Both the position numbers and the translations under genes were made by a program. Source: Streptantibioticus ferralitis (GTDB lineage Bacteria > Actinomycetota > Actinomycetes > Streptomycetales > Streptomycetaceae). From it: a stretch of 64,000 bases of DNA. Each line of letters starts with the position of its first letter. Positions within the stretch are counted from its first letter, which is position 1. Where the stretch lies: assembly GCF_029223525.1 (NCBI RefSeq), contig NZ_JARHTQ010000027.1:42343-106342 (forward strand), in the 5' to 3' direction. Shown here one piece after another: positions 10,674 through 19,376 of this stretch. Below the pieces are notes generated by a model. The model was not told the origin of the DNA and did no database searches. It saw nothing but the letters and a program-made list of their open reading frames with translations.

Positions 10674-11546
10674 TTGTCTGCGGTTGCGGTGCCGTACGCC
10701 TCGTATCTGCGCGTCTACGAGCCTCTCGCGGCATTTCCCGAGCCCGAGCGCAGCCACTGGCGGCGGTACGCCGAGGCGGGCCATCTGCCCACCGCCCAGG
10801 ACGAGTTGCGTCAGTCGCTGGCCGATCTGGTGCCGGTGCCGCCGGTGCCGGTGCCGGTGCACGAGAGCCGGGACGCGTTCGTCGCGGTGGTGGACGGGGT
10901 GACCCACGTCTGCCCGTGGCGCACCCGGCTGCGCGCCTGGCTGGCGCTGGAGCAGCTCCAGGAGGAACTGCCCGCGCCGGTTCTGGACGCGGTGCTGCCG
11001 CCGGTCGTACGGCGCCAGACGGCGGCGGACTACGAGCAGTGGCGGTCCGCCAACCCGGACGCCCGGCCGTGGATCCGGTCGGCCACCTGGCATGTGCCGG
11101 TGCGCTGGTTCGTGCTCTTCGACGACTCGGAACGGGACTTCGAGCCGGGCAGCGTCGCCGAACCGGACGCCGACGGCGACGGCGACCAGAAGCAGTGCAC
11201 CGCGCCGGTGCTGCGCTATCGCGCGGCGATGGTGCAGGCGCGGCGCCGGGTGGCGCGGGGACTGCGGGTGCTGCGGGACAGCCTTGAGGAAGGGCCGTTG
11301 ATCGACGGCCTGGTGGACGTCGGCCGCTGGCTGGAAGAGTTCCACCCGCGCTCGTTGGTCGAGTTGGACTACGGCGGTTTGGTGCACGCCATTCCGGAAA
11401 GCCGACTGGCGGGCGATCACAGCGCGGCGGAGGTGGCGGAGGGGCTGGCGGCGCTGCGCGAAGGGGACGGTGCGCGGGCCGCTGAGACGTACGCCCGGTT
11501 GACCGCTCGCTGGCGCGGGGTGCGCGAGCTGCAGTACGCGAGCTGA
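10674..11546 (+). CDS. Hypothetical protein upstream of bldC
   Basis: I do not recognise a domain in this 290-residue protein. It begins SAVAVPYASYLRVYEPLAAFPEP, is rich in W, R and E, and contains a mid-region WHVPVRWFVLFDDSERDF and a C-terminal part with short helices (AAEVAEGLAALREGDGARAAET). No signal peptide or membrane segment is obvious. Third-position G+C is high throughout, so it is a real gene. The TTG at 10674 follows GAGGGAG by about 9 nt; GTG at 10668 is the alternative. It is divergent from vdh, and an equivalent gene sits here in related genomes as far as I recall. Confidence 0.75.
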   Translation: MSAVAVPYASYLRVYEPLAAFPEPERSHWRRYAEAGHLPTAQDELRQSLADLVPVPPVPVPVHESRDAFVAVVDGVTHVCPWRTRLRAWLALEQLQEELPAPVLDAVLPPVVRRQTAADYEQWRSANPDARPWIRSATWHVPVRWFVLFDDSERDFEPGSVAEPDADGDGDQKQCTAPVLRYRAAMVQARRRVARGLRVLRDSLEEGPLIDGLVDVGRWLEEFHPRSLVELDYGGLVHAIPESRLAGDHSAAEVAEGLAALREGDGARAAETYARLTARWRGVRELQYAS

Positions 11547-12025
11547 ACGCGCGTTTGACCATCACCGGGTGATGTGTACCCTTACCGAACGCTTATCCCG
11601 GGAACGGGATTTGGACTGGACCTGAGACCAGGCCCTTGGTCCCGATCCCGACCTATTGGTCAAGCGTGATGGAGAGCACGTTTCCTGACTCTTGCCTCCA
11701 TAGCTAACCCTCGTGTCAAAATAGGACAACTCGCGTGTTCCTGTGTCGCCCCGGTCCTGTGATCCCACTGTGACTGATCGTCACGCCTGCGTAACTGTCC
11801 GTTATGGCCCGGTCCATCGGCTTCCGCCGAGCTTGAACACCTGAGAGGGCAATTCCATCGGTTTGGCCGACACGGCTGGACAGATGGTGTAGTTGTAGTG
11901 CCGAGGACAAGCCGTTCGTCCTATTACCGACTCGGCTCGCGTCCGCCATTTCGGGCAACGCGGGTCAAGGTGCAGAATTTAGAGGAAAGAACCGTGATGG
12001 TTCGGTTCTCCCGAGGAGGCCGCTC
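11547..12025 (+). promoter_or_regulatory. Long bldC leader/promoter region
   Basis: This is 479 bp without a gene, with lower G+C than its neighbours. TTGACC (11555-11560), a 16-nt spacer and TACCCT (11577-11582) make a plausible promoter that would give a leader of about 435 nt. Close to the gene, GAACC-GTGAT-GGTTC (about 11989-12003) forms a small hairpin just before the GAGGAGG ribosome binding site (about 12013-12019). A second promoter nearer the gene is possible. Confidence 0.45.
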
Positions 12026-12232
12026 ATGACCGCTCGCACCCCTGATGCCGAGCCGCTGCTGACCCCCGCTGAGGTCGCCACCATGTTCCGTGTGGACCCG
12101 AAGACGGTCACGCGCTGGGCAAAGGCAGGCAAGCTCACGTCCATCCGTACGCTCGGTGGCCACCGCCGCTACCGTGAGGCGGAGGTACGGGCTCTGCTTG
12201 CGGGCATTCCGCAGCAGCGTTCCGAGAGCTGA
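12026..12232 (+). CDS. bldC: Developmental regulator BldC (MerR-like DNA-binding protein)
   Basis: This 68-residue protein is essentially a single winged helix-turn-helix of the MerR type without an effector domain. BldC holds back entry into sporulation by head-to-tail binding of direct repeats at target promoters. TPAEVATMFRVDPKTVTRWAKAGKL (13-37) is the helix-turn-helix and TLGGHRRYREAEVRALL the wing. The sequence looks like textbook BldC. The ATG follows GAGGAGG. It has its own long leader and a strong terminator, so it is a one-gene unit. Confidence 0.97.
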   Translation: MTARTPDAEPLLTPAEVATMFRVDPKTVTRWAKAGKLTSIRTLGGHRRYREAEVRALLAGIPQQRSES

Positions 12233-12320
12233 AACACCCCAAATCAGCCGATCTCGGGTCCCCCAGCCCGGATCCCCTAAAGCACTTCCTGACCCCTGTC
12301 CCCATCAGGGTTCGCCTCTA

Positions 12321-12359
12321 GATCGCGTCGGACTCCGCCGGGTCCGACGCGATCTTTTT
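12321..12359 (+). terminator. Intrinsic terminator after bldC
   Basis: Perfect 13-bp stem GATCGCGTCGGAC / GTCCGACGCGATC with an 8-nt loop, followed by five Ts. This is an unusually canonical intrinsic terminator for a high-G+C genome, about 90 bp after the bldC stop. Confidence 0.93.
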
Positions 12360-12529
12360 GCGTTCGAAAGCCGTTCGGTCGGGAGTGCAATTTCACATAT
12401 TAAATTGACGGCATACGGCAGGGGCGGAAGTTCCACCTTCTCCGCAACTGTTCCCGTGACTCCCGTCACATGTGGCAGTATTGCCGCCCGATGTAGGCAT
12501 GCGGTAAAGGGGTCCGGGCCGCTTTGAGC

Positions 12530-12736
12530 TCAGGCGGACGGTGTGTTTTCGTCGGCCTGGTCCGCGCCGCGGGACTCCATCGCCAGCCGCAGCAGCCGGT
12601 GGCAGATCGGACAGTGCCGGGTCAGATGGCCGCGGCCCGCGGCGGCCGACAGATGGGCGCGCAGCAGCGCCCGTGTCTCGTGTTCCGGATAACGCGCTGT
12701 CCGGCGCTCCGCGCCTCCCGATACCGCTGTCGACAT
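12530..12736 (-). CDS. Small DUF6274-type protein with a CxxC motif
   Basis: A 68-residue protein starting at ATG 12736 (MSTAVSGGAERR...). The core HETRALLRAHLSAAAGRGHLTRHCPICHRLLRLAM has two histidines and a CPIC pair suited to metal binding, and matches what I recall as DUF6274 of streptomycetes. Function unknown. A TTG at 12799 would add 21 residues, but the upstream part is low-complexity glycine/arginine. GGTGG lies 5 nt before the chosen ATG. Confidence 0.7.
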   Translation of the reverse strand: MSTAVSGGAERRTARYPEHETRALLRAHLSAAAGRGHLTRHCPICHRLLRLAMESRGADQADENTPSA

Positions 12737-12980
12737 CGGAACCACCCGCCTTCCGCCGCCCCTACCGCCAGAGGTACTCGCCCCGGATGGGTGCGTCAAG
12801 ACTCACCCGGGGTAAGCCACCCTTTCCGGGGGTACGCCGCGGGGGCGCGGTGGTTGGCGGTGGGCGCGACGAGGGACAGGCGTATCCGGATGAGCCCGCG
12901 GGGTCCGCGGCGCCCCAACTCCGGCGTTACCGACGTCACATAACACTGCGGCCCGCATCCCAGAGGACGCGGGCCGTTGG

Positions 12981-13055
12981 CGGTCCTGACGGGATTTGAA
13001 CCCGCGGCCTCCACCTTGACAGGGTGGCGAGCACTCCAAACTGCTCCACAGGACC
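12981..13055 (-). tRNA. tRNA-Asp (anticodon GUC), copy 1
   Basis: The minus strand reads GGTCCTG acceptor, D-arm GGAGCAGTTTGGAGTGCTC, an anticodon loop CTGTCAA giving GUC, T-loop TTCAAAT and 3' arm CAGGACC plus discriminator G, as expected for tRNA-Asp. It is identical in sequence to the copy at 18727-18801. A possible promoter lies at 13096-13126. Confidence 0.96.
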
Positions 13056-13095
13056 AGGTTTCGCGGCGCTCAGAACTTCCTGCGCTGCGAAGAAG

Positions 13096-13126
13096 ACTGT
13101 ACAGCAGGTCAGGCCCCCTGGTCGAA
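13096..13126 (-). promoter_or_regulatory. Candidate promoter of tRNA-Asp copy 1
   Basis: On the minus strand TTCGAC (13121-13126) and TACAGT (13096-13101) are 19 nt apart, about 41 nt before the tRNA. Moderate match to the housekeeping promoter. Confidence 0.4.
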
Positions 13127-13139
13127 CCCACGATCCGGC

Positions 13140-16100
13140 CTACGGCCAGGCCGCGTCGATCGCCTTGAGGATCCGCTTGTCGGAGACCGGGTAGGCGGTG
13201 CCCAGGGCGTGCGCGAAGTAGCTGACCCGCAGTTCCTCCAGCATCCAGCGGATCTCCCGTACCTCCGGCGGTACTGGACGCCCCGGCTTGAGGGCGGCCA
13301 GCAACTGCGCGTACTCGTCCCGCATCTCGTGGACCTTCTCCATACGGGTGCGGTCCCGCTGGGCGCTGGTCGGCATCTGCTGCAGGCGCCGGTCCACGGC
13401 CACCAGATAGCGCAGCAGATCCGGCAGCCGGCGCCAGCCCGCGGCGGTGACGAAACCGGGGTGGACCAGCGCAGTGAGCTGCTCCTTGACGTCGGTGAGG
13501 TTCGCCAGCAGCACCGGACTCGTCGTCGCCTTCAGCCGCCGCTCACACGCCTGCCAGGCGGCCAGCACCTGCCGCACCTTGGCGACCGTGTCGAATGTGG
13601 TGTCGACCACATCGGCACGCACCTTGTCGAACAGCTTGCGGAACCCCTCCTCGTCCCACGCCGGTCCGCCGTGGTCCGCGATGAGCTTGTCGGCGGCGGC
13701 GGTCACACAGTCGTCGAACAGCGCCTGGACGCTGCCGTGCGGGCTGCGGGAGAGCGCCAGCTTGTCGGCGTTGCCCAGCTTGGACTGGGCGAACTTGGCC
13801 GGATTGGACGGCAGGTTGAGCAGGATCAGCCGACGTGTGCCACGCCACATGGCCTCGGCCTGCTCGGCCTCGGTGTCGAAGAGCTTCACGGCGACCGACT
13901 CGCCCTCGTCCACCAGCGCCGGGAACGCCCTGACCGGCTGCCCGGCCCGCCGGGTCTCGAAGGTGGGCGGCAGCGTGCCGACCGTCCACTGGGTGAGGCC
14001 GCTGCGCTGCTCGATACCGATGGAGTCCGCGGCCTTGGAGATGGCCTCCCGGGTCTTCGGCTTGAGCTTCAGCTTGAGCGCTTCGAGGTCCTTGTCCTCG
14101 GCCAGCTTGCGCCTGCGCTCGTCGACCACCCGGAAGGTCATCTTCAGATGGTCCGGGACCTTGGACAGGTCGAAGTCCTCGGGGTGGACGTCCACCCCGA
14201 CCATCCGGTGCAGCTCGTCCGCCAGGACGGTGGTCAACGGATCGGGACCGGCCACCGCGCGGTCCAGGAACGCCTTGGCGTAGTTGGGCGCGGGCACGCA
14301 CATACGGCGGATCGGCTTGGGCAGCGAGCGGATCAGCTCGGTGACCAGGTCCTCCCGCAGGCCCCGGATCTGCCAGTCGAAGCCGTTCGGGGTGACCTGG
14401 TTGAGCACCTGGAGCGGGATGTGCACGGTGACGCCGTCCGCGTCCGCGCCCGGCTCGAACTGGTACGTCACCTTGAACTTGAGCTTCCCCTGCCGCCAGG
14501 AGTCGGGGTAGTCGTCCTTGGTGACCGTTTCCGCCGACTCGTTGATCAGCATGGAGTGCTCGAAGTTGAGCAACTCCGGTTCCTCCCGGCGCTTGTGCTT
14601 CCACCAGGAGTCGAAGTGCGCGCCGGAGACCACGTGGTCCGGCAGCCGCTCGTCGTAGAAGTCGAACAGCGCCTCGTCGTCCACCAGGATGTCGCGGCGG
14701 CGCGCCCGGTGCTCCAACTCCTCGACCTCGCCGAGGAGTTTGCGGTTGTCGTGGAAGAACTGGTGATGGGTGCGCCAGTCGCCCTCGACCAGGGCGTTGC
14801 GGATGAACAGCTCGCGGGAGACCTCGGGATCGATCCGGCCGTAGTTGACCTTGCGCTGGGCGACCAGCGGGACGCCGTACAGCGTGACCTTCTCGTAGGC
14901 CATCACCGCGGCCTGCTTCTGCTCCCAGTGCGGTTCGCTGTAGGCGCGCTTGACCAGGTGCTGGGCGAGCGGTTCGACCCACTCCGGTTCGATCCGGGCG
15001 TTGACCCGGGCCCACAGCCGGGAGGTCTCGACCAGCTCCGCGGACATGACCCAGCGCGGTGGCTTCTTGAACAGCGCCGAGCCGGGGAAGACCGCGAACT
15101 TGGCGCTGCGCGCGCCCAGGTACTCGTTCTTCTCGGTGTCCTTCAACCCGATGTGCGAGAGCAGACCGGCGAGCAGCGAGGTGTGGACGCGCTGCGGGTC
15201 GGCGTCCGCCTCGTTGACGTGGATGTCCATCGACTTGGCGACGGTACGCAACTGGCTGTAGATGTCCTGCCATTCGCGTATCCGCAGGTAGTTGAGGAAC
15301 TCCGTACGGCACATCCGGCGGAACGCCGACGAGGACAGGGTCTTCTGCTGCTCGCGGACATACCGCCACAGATTGAGGTACGCCAGGAAGTCGCTGGTCT
15401 CCTCGGCGAACCTGCGGTGCTTCTCGTCCGCCTGCTGCTGCTTGTCGGAGGGGCGCTCACGCGGGTCCTGGATGGACAGCGCGGCGGCGATGACCATGAC
15501 CTCGCGTACACAGCCGTTGCGGTCGGCCTCCAGGACCATCCGGGCCAGCCGCGGGTCGACCGGCAGCTGGGAGAGCTTGCGTCCGACCGGGGTGAGGCGC
15601 TTGCGGACGTCCTTCTGCCGCGGGTCCAGCGCCCCCAGTTCTTCGAGGAGTTGGATGCCGTCCTTGATGTGGCGGCTGTCCGGCGGGTCGATGAACGGGA
15701 ACTTGGCGATGTCGCCGAGACCGGCCGCGGTCATCTGGAGAATGACGGAGGCCAGGTTGGTACGGAGGATCTCGGCGTCGGTGAACTCCGGCCGGGAGTC
15801 GAAGTCGTCCTCCGAGTACAGCCGGATGCAGACGCCGTCCGAGGTGCGGCCACAGCGGCCCTTGCGCTGGTTGGCGCTGGCCTGGCTGATCGGCTCGATC
15901 GGCAGCCGCTGCACCTTGGTGCGATGGCTGTAGCGGGAGATGCGGGCGGTGCCCGGATCGATCACGTACCGGATACCGGGGACGGTGAGCGAGGTCTCGG
16001 CCACATTGGTGGCGAGCACGATGCGGCGGACCACTCCCTGGGCGGGCCGCTGGAACACCCGGTGCTGCTCGGCGTGGGACAGCCGGGCGTACAGCGGCAG

Positions 16101-17087
16101 CACCTCGGTGCCCTGCCCGACAGCGCCTCCGGCGCGGGCGAGGTTCTTCTTGTTGAGCGCGTCCGCGGTGTCCCGGATCTCCCGCTCGCCGGAGAGGAAG
16201 ACCAGGATGTCGCCCTGGCCCTCGCGCTGCAGCTCGTCGACGGCGTCGCAGATCGCGGTGATCTGGTCGCGGTCGCTGTCCTCCGAGCCCTCTTCCAGCA
16301 GCGGGCGGTAGCGCACCTCGACCGGGTAGGTACGGCCGGAGACCTCGACGATCGGCGCGTCGCCGAAGTGCCGGGAGAACCGTTCCGGGTCGATGGTCGC
16401 CGAGGTGATGACGACCTTGAGATCGGGGCGGCGGGGCAGCAGCTGCGCCAGATAGCCGAGGATGAAGTCGATGTTGAGGCTGCGCTCGTGCGCCTCGTCG
16501 ATGATGATCGTGTCGTACTGGCGCAGCTCGCGGTCGGTCTGGATCTCGGCGAGCATGATGCCGTCGGTCATCAGCTTCACCAGGGTGGAATCGCCCACCT
16601 GGTCGGTGAAGCGGACCTTCCAGCCGACCGCCGAGCCGATCGGAGTGTTCAGTTCCTCCGCGACTCGCTCGGCCACCGTGCGCGCCGCGAGCCTTCGCGG
16701 CTGGGTGTGACCGATCAGGCCTTTGACACCACGTCCCAGCTCCAGGCAGATCTTGGGGATCTGGGTGGTCTTGCCGGAGCCCGTCTCGCCCGCGACGATC
16801 ACCACCTGGTGGTCGCGGATCGCGGCCAGGATGTCGGCCTTCTTCTGGCTGACGGGCAGCTGCTCGGGGTACGTGACGGCCGGTACGGACGCTAGGCGCC
16901 GGGCGACCCGCGCCTCGGCCTCGTCGAGCTGCGCGGCGATCTCCGCGCAGACCGCCGCGCGGGCCTCGGGCTTGCGGATCTTACGGGCACCGTCGAGTCG
17001 GCGGCCGAGGCGCTGCTGATCGCGCAGCGTCAGTTCGGGCAGCCGCTCCAGGAGGGCTGTCAGGGCGGGGGCAGGCGCAGTGGACAT
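13140..17087 (-). CDS. hrpA: ATP-dependent DEAH-box RNA helicase HrpA
   Basis: At 1315 residues this is the length of full HrpA, a DEAH/RHA RNA helicase that in E. coli helps rescue stalled ribosomes and process mRNA. Visible motifs are Walker A GETGSGKT (100-107), DEAH at 197-200 (IIIDEAHERS), motif III SAT (229-231), ATNVAETSLTVPGI and QRKGRCGR of the second RecA-like domain, and the winged-helix/OB part. The long C-terminal half corresponds to the HrpA-specific DUF3418-type region (MTFRVVDERRRKLAEDKDLE). The ATG at 17087 follows GGGAG. It is cytoplasmic, monocistronic, and divergent from the membrane protein at 17177. Confidence 0.95.
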   Translation of the reverse strand: MSTAPAPALTALLERLPELTLRDQQRLGRRLDGARKIRKPEARAAVCAEIAAQLDEAEARVARRLASVPAVTYPEQLPVSQKKADILAAIRDHQVVIVAGETGSGKTTQIPKICLELGRGVKGLIGHTQPRRLAARTVAERVAEELNTPIGSAVGWKVRFTDQVGDSTLVKLMTDGIMLAEIQTDRELRQYDTIIIDEAHERSLNIDFILGYLAQLLPRRPDLKVVITSATIDPERFSRHFGDAPIVEVSGRTYPVEVRYRPLLEEGSEDSDRDQITAICDAVDELQREGQGDILVFLSGEREIRDTADALNKKNLARAGGAVGQGTEVLPLYARLSHAEQHRVFQRPAQGVVRRIVLATNVAETSLTVPGIRYVIDPGTARISRYSHRTKVQRLPIEPISQASANQRKGRCGRTSDGVCIRLYSEDDFDSRPEFTDAEILRTNLASVILQMTAAGLGDIAKFPFIDPPDSRHIKDGIQLLEELGALDPRQKDVRKRLTPVGRKLSQLPVDPRLARMVLEADRNGCVREVMVIAAALSIQDPRERPSDKQQQADEKHRRFAEETSDFLAYLNLWRYVREQQKTLSSSAFRRMCRTEFLNYLRIREWQDIYSQLRTVAKSMDIHVNEADADPQRVHTSLLAGLLSHIGLKDTEKNEYLGARSAKFAVFPGSALFKKPPRWVMSAELVETSRLWARVNARIEPEWVEPLAQHLVKRAYSEPHWEQKQAAVMAYEKVTLYGVPLVAQRKVNYGRIDPEVSRELFIRNALVEGDWRTHHQFFHDNRKLLGEVEELEHRARRRDILVDDEALFDFYDERLPDHVVSGAHFDSWWKHKRREEPELLNFEHSMLINESAETVTKDDYPDSWRQGKLKFKVTYQFEPGADADGVTVHIPLQVLNQVTPNGFDWQIRGLREDLVTELIRSLPKPIRRMCVPAPNYAKAFLDRAVAGPDPLTTVLADELHRMVGVDVHPEDFDLSKVPDHLKMTFRVVDERRRKLAEDKDLEALKLKLKPKTREAISKAADSIGIEQRSGLTQWTVGTLPPTFETRRAGQPVRAFPALVDEGESVAVKLFDTEAEQAEAMWRGTRRLILLNLPSNPAKFAQSKLGNADKLALSRSPHGSVQALFDDCVTAAADKLIADHGGPAWDEEGFRKLFDKVRADVVDTTFDTVAKVRQVLAAWQACERRLKATTSPVLLANLTDVKEQLTALVHPGFVTAAGWRRLPDLLRYLVAVDRRLQQMPTSAQRDRTRMEKVHEMRDEYAQLLAALKPGRPVPPEVREIRWMLEELRVSYFAHALGTAYPVSDKRILKAIDAAWP

Positions 17088-17176
17088 ACGGCTCCCAGGA
17101 TCTCACCCGGCGCGCGCATGCCGCGAACGGGTTTCACGGGGTGCGCGATGCCCGGTTGGCAGCGAGGGTGGGCCGC

Positions 17177-18223
17177 ATGGACGAGCAACCGGAACGGGAC
17201 CGGCCGCGCCGGGTGCCGAGGCCGGTGCGCTGGGCCCGGGAAGTGTGGCGGGCGTTCCGCGTGTCGCCGTTCCTGCCCGCGACCGTGATCACGCTCATCG
17301 TGGCGGTGGGCGCGGGCCTTTTCGCGGGCTCGTACACCTACGCCATGGCCAATCCGACCCCGCGTCACATTCCGACCGCCGTCACCGGTGTCCCGGCGTC
17401 CGCCGTCAAACGCGCGCAGTTCGTCCGGGGCATGGAGAAGGCGCTGGGCGCGTCACTCGAACTGCACCCCTACCGGACCTACGCGCAGGCGCTGCAGGCC
17501 GTCAACGAGCAGAAGGTCTTCGCGATCCTGGAGGAGCGCAGGGACAGCGGCCGGCTCGACCTGTCCAGCGCGTCCGGCGCCTCGGTCGCCCAGTTGCTGG
17601 CCGAGGCGGCGCCGCGGGTCGGCAGGTCGATCGGCGTGCCGGTCGTGGTGACCGACATCAAGCCATTGCAGCGCGGTGATCCACGTGGTCTCGCCATCTT
17701 CTACATCTCGCTGGCCTCGGTGGTGGTCGGCTTCATCGGCGCGGTGCAGTTGAGCGTCCACGCGAAGGAGCTCAGGCCCGCAGAACGCATCGCGTTCACG
17801 GTCGTCTACGCACTGCTCGGCGGTTTCGCGATCTGCGCCGTCGTGGACTGGGGGCTCGGCGCGCTGCGGCTGCCGTTCATCGAGTCATGGCTGATTCTGG
17901 CGCTGACGATGTTCACCTCGGGCATGGTCTTCAGCATGTTCAACGCCCTGATCCGGCGTTGGGCGCTGTTGCCGACCTGGGGCCTGATGGTGATGCTCGG
18001 CAATCCGTCCTCGGGCGGCGCGGTCTCCTGGCCGCTGCTGCCGTCCCTGCTCGGCACGGTCGGCCGCTGGCTGCCACCGGGCGCGTCGGTGAACGCCCAG
18101 CACACGGCGGTCTACTTCCGCGGCTACCAGCACGCCTTCCCGTTCCTGGTACTCGCGGCGTGGGCGATCGGGGCCAGCACGATCTTCTGGATCTGGCGCC
18201 GCCGCCATCCGGGGGGCCGCTAG
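17177..18223 (+). CDS. Membrane protein, probable ABC-2/Pip-type permease-like
   Basis: This 348-residue protein has one transmembrane helix near the N-terminus (about 33-55, FLPATVITLIVAVGAGLFAG), an extracytoplasmic stretch of about 120 residues, and five hydrophobic helices in the C-terminal half. This layout resembles YhgE/Pip or DUF3533 proteins and ABC-2 permeases. No ATPase gene is adjacent, so a transport role is unproven. The ATG at 17177 has GAGGG about 9 nt upstream and is preferred to an in-frame GTG at 17141. Its stop overlaps that of the next gene, which is on the other strand. Confidence 0.65.
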   Translation: MDEQPERDRPRRVPRPVRWAREVWRAFRVSPFLPATVITLIVAVGAGLFAGSYTYAMANPTPRHIPTAVTGVPASAVKRAQFVRGMEKALGASLELHPYRTYAQALQAVNEQKVFAILEERRDSGRLDLSSASGASVAQLLAEAAPRVGRSIGVPVVVTDIKPLQRGDPRGLAIFYISLASVVVGFIGAVQLSVHAKELRPAERIAFTVVYALLGGFAICAVVDWGLGALRLPFIESWLILALTMFTSGMVFSMFNALIRRWALLPTWGLMVMLGNPSSGGAVSWPLLPSLLGTVGRWLPPGASVNAQHTAVYFRGYQHAFPFLVLAAWAIGASTIFWIWRRRHPGGR

Positions 18224-18513
18224 TCGGCGTTGCGGCCGACGAGATTGGTCAGCAGGTCGACCAGGGTGGCGTTGACGGAACGCTGCTCGGTGATGAAGGT
18301 GTCGAACTTGGCGTCCAACGCGTCGAACTTGGCGTCCTGCGCGTCGAAGCGTTGGCGCACATCAGTCCTGAAGTTGTGCAGCTCCGTGCGGACAGTCAGC
18401 ACATCGTGCTTGAGAGACAGCACATCGTGCTTGATCGTCTCAAGATCGGTGCGCGTGTCCTCGTAACGACGGGTCAGCGCGGCGAGCTCGTTCTCCGAGA
18501 TGGGGTCGGCCAT
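18220..18513 (-). CDS. Small coiled-coil protein
   Basis: A 97-residue hydrophilic protein that should form one long coiled coil. It contains the internal repeats ETIKHDVLSLKHDVLTVRTEL and DAQDAKFDALDAKFDTF. No domain of known function. It ends tail to tail on the upstream membrane protein, with the two stop codons sharing bases at 18220-18223. Its role may be as a small scaffold or tether; that is a guess. Confidence 0.65.
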   Translation of the reverse strand: MADPISENELAALTRRYEDTRTDLETIKHDVLSLKHDVLTVRTELHNFRTDVRQRFDAQDAKFDALDAKFDTFITEQRSVNATLVDLLTNLVGRNAD

Positions 18514-18610
18514 GTGGGCGAGTCTATGGGCGCAGGGCCTGCCGGAGCCATGACGATCTACTCGTACTACTCATACGAGTGAACAGGAGAGCGATGCGAT
18601 GCCCGAAAAC

Positions 18611-18642
18611 GATGAAGACCCCGCCGAGGCGGGGTCTTCATC
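18611..18642 (-). terminator. Terminator of the tRNA-Glu/Asp/Phe cluster
   Basis: A 14-bp perfect stem (GATGAAGACCCCGC / GCGGGGTCTTCATC) with a 4-nt loop. It lies 6 nt after the 3' end of tRNA-Phe on the minus strand and is followed there by GTTTTC. Confidence 0.85.
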
Positions 18643-18648
18643 GTGCGG

Positions 18649-18722
18649 TGGCTGGGGCCGGGGTCGAACCGGCGACCTACCGCTTTTCAGGCGGTCGCTC
18701 GTACCAACTGAGCTACCCAGCC
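18649..18722 (-). tRNA. tRNA-Phe (anticodon GAA)
   Basis: The minus strand shows GGCTGGG acceptor, D-arm GCTC...GAGC, anticodon loop CTGAAAA (GAA), T-arm GCCGG-TTCGACC-CCGGC and CCCAGCC-A. Last gene of a three-tRNA cluster. Confidence 0.96.
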
Positions 18723-18726
18723 GCAG

Positions 18727-18801
18727 CGGTCCTGACGGGATTTGAACCCGCGGCCTCCACCTTGACAGGGTGGCGAGCACTCCAAACTGCTCCACAGGAC
18801 C
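18727..18801 (-). tRNA. tRNA-Asp (anticodon GUC), copy 2
   Basis: Identical over its whole length to the copy at 12981-13055: acceptor GGTCCTG, anticodon loop CTGTCAA, discriminator G. Middle gene of the tRNA-Glu/Asp/Phe cluster. Confidence 0.96.
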
Positions 18802-18839
18802 AAGCTTGTGCGAGAACCAGTCTCGCACATGGTGATGCG

Positions 18840-18912
18840 TGCCCCCAACGGGATTCGAACCCGTGCTACCGCCTTGAAAGGGCGGCGTCCTGGGCCACTA
18901 GACGATGAGGGC
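18840..18912 (-). tRNA. tRNA-Glu (anticodon UUC)
   Basis: The minus strand shows GCCCTCA acceptor paired with TGGGGGC, anticodon loop CTTTCAA (UUC), T-loop TTCGAAT and discriminator A. First gene of the cluster. Confidence 0.95.
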
Positions 18913-18959
18913 TGATGGCCCGCCTTGGCGTGTTTCTTGCCGCCGTCGGGGACGTGAGA

Positions 18960-18989
18960 AGCATATGGGATGCCGAGCGGTATCGCCAA
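18960..18989 (-). promoter_or_regulatory. Promoter of the tRNA-Glu/Asp/Phe cluster
   Basis: On the minus strand TTGGCG (18984-18989), an 18-nt spacer and TATGCT (18960-18965) lie about 48 nt upstream of tRNA-Glu. Good match to a housekeeping promoter. Confidence 0.6.
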
Positions 18990-19032
18990 AACGGTTCCGG
19001 GGCAGGGTCCGCACGCGGTGACGGGTGGGTTG

Positions 19033-19374
19033 TCAGCCCCAGCCCAGCTCGTGCAGCCGCTCGTCGTCGATGCCGAAGTGGTGGGCGACCTCGTGCACCA
19101 CCGTGACGGCCACCTCGTGCACCACTTCCTCCGGCTCCTCGCAGCGGCGCAGGATCGGGCCCATGTAGATGGTGATCCGATCGGGGAGCACGCCCGCGTA
19201 CCACTCGCCGCGCTCGGTCAGCGGCGTCCCCTCGTACAGGCCCATGAGCTCCGGGCCCGACGGGGCGGGCTCGTCGTCGACGAAGACCGCGATGTTGTCC
19301 ATGGCCTGGGCCAGATCCGAGGGGATCCGGTCGAGAGCCGAACCGACCAGTTCCTCGAACTCCTCGCGCGACAT
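19033..19374 (-). CDS. Small zinc metallopeptidase-like protein (minigluzincin type)
   Basis: A 113-residue protein with the zincin motif HEVAHHFGIDDE near the C-terminus, preceded by a short alpha/beta domain (WYAGVLPDRITIYMGPI). It belongs to the small metallopeptidase (DUF1025-like) family seen across actinomycetes; the substrate is unknown. The ATG at 19374 follows the stop of the MFS gene by two bases (TGA-AG-ATG); a GTG at 19383 overlapping that stop is the alternative. Either way translation is coupled to the upstream operon. Cytosolic, no signal peptide. Confidence 0.8.
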   Translation of the reverse strand: MSREEFEELVGSALDRIPSDLAQAMDNIAVFVDDEPAPSGPELMGLYEGTPLTERGEWYAGVLPDRITIYMGPILRRCEEPEEVVHEVAVTVVHEVAHHFGIDDERLHELGWG

Positions 19375-19376
19375 CT

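Noticed and set aside
18556..18579. CTCGTA...TACGAG inverted repeat as a terminator
   Set aside because: AT-rich arms and position beside a strong tRNA-cluster terminator make it unlikely as a terminator; too short to call as an operator.
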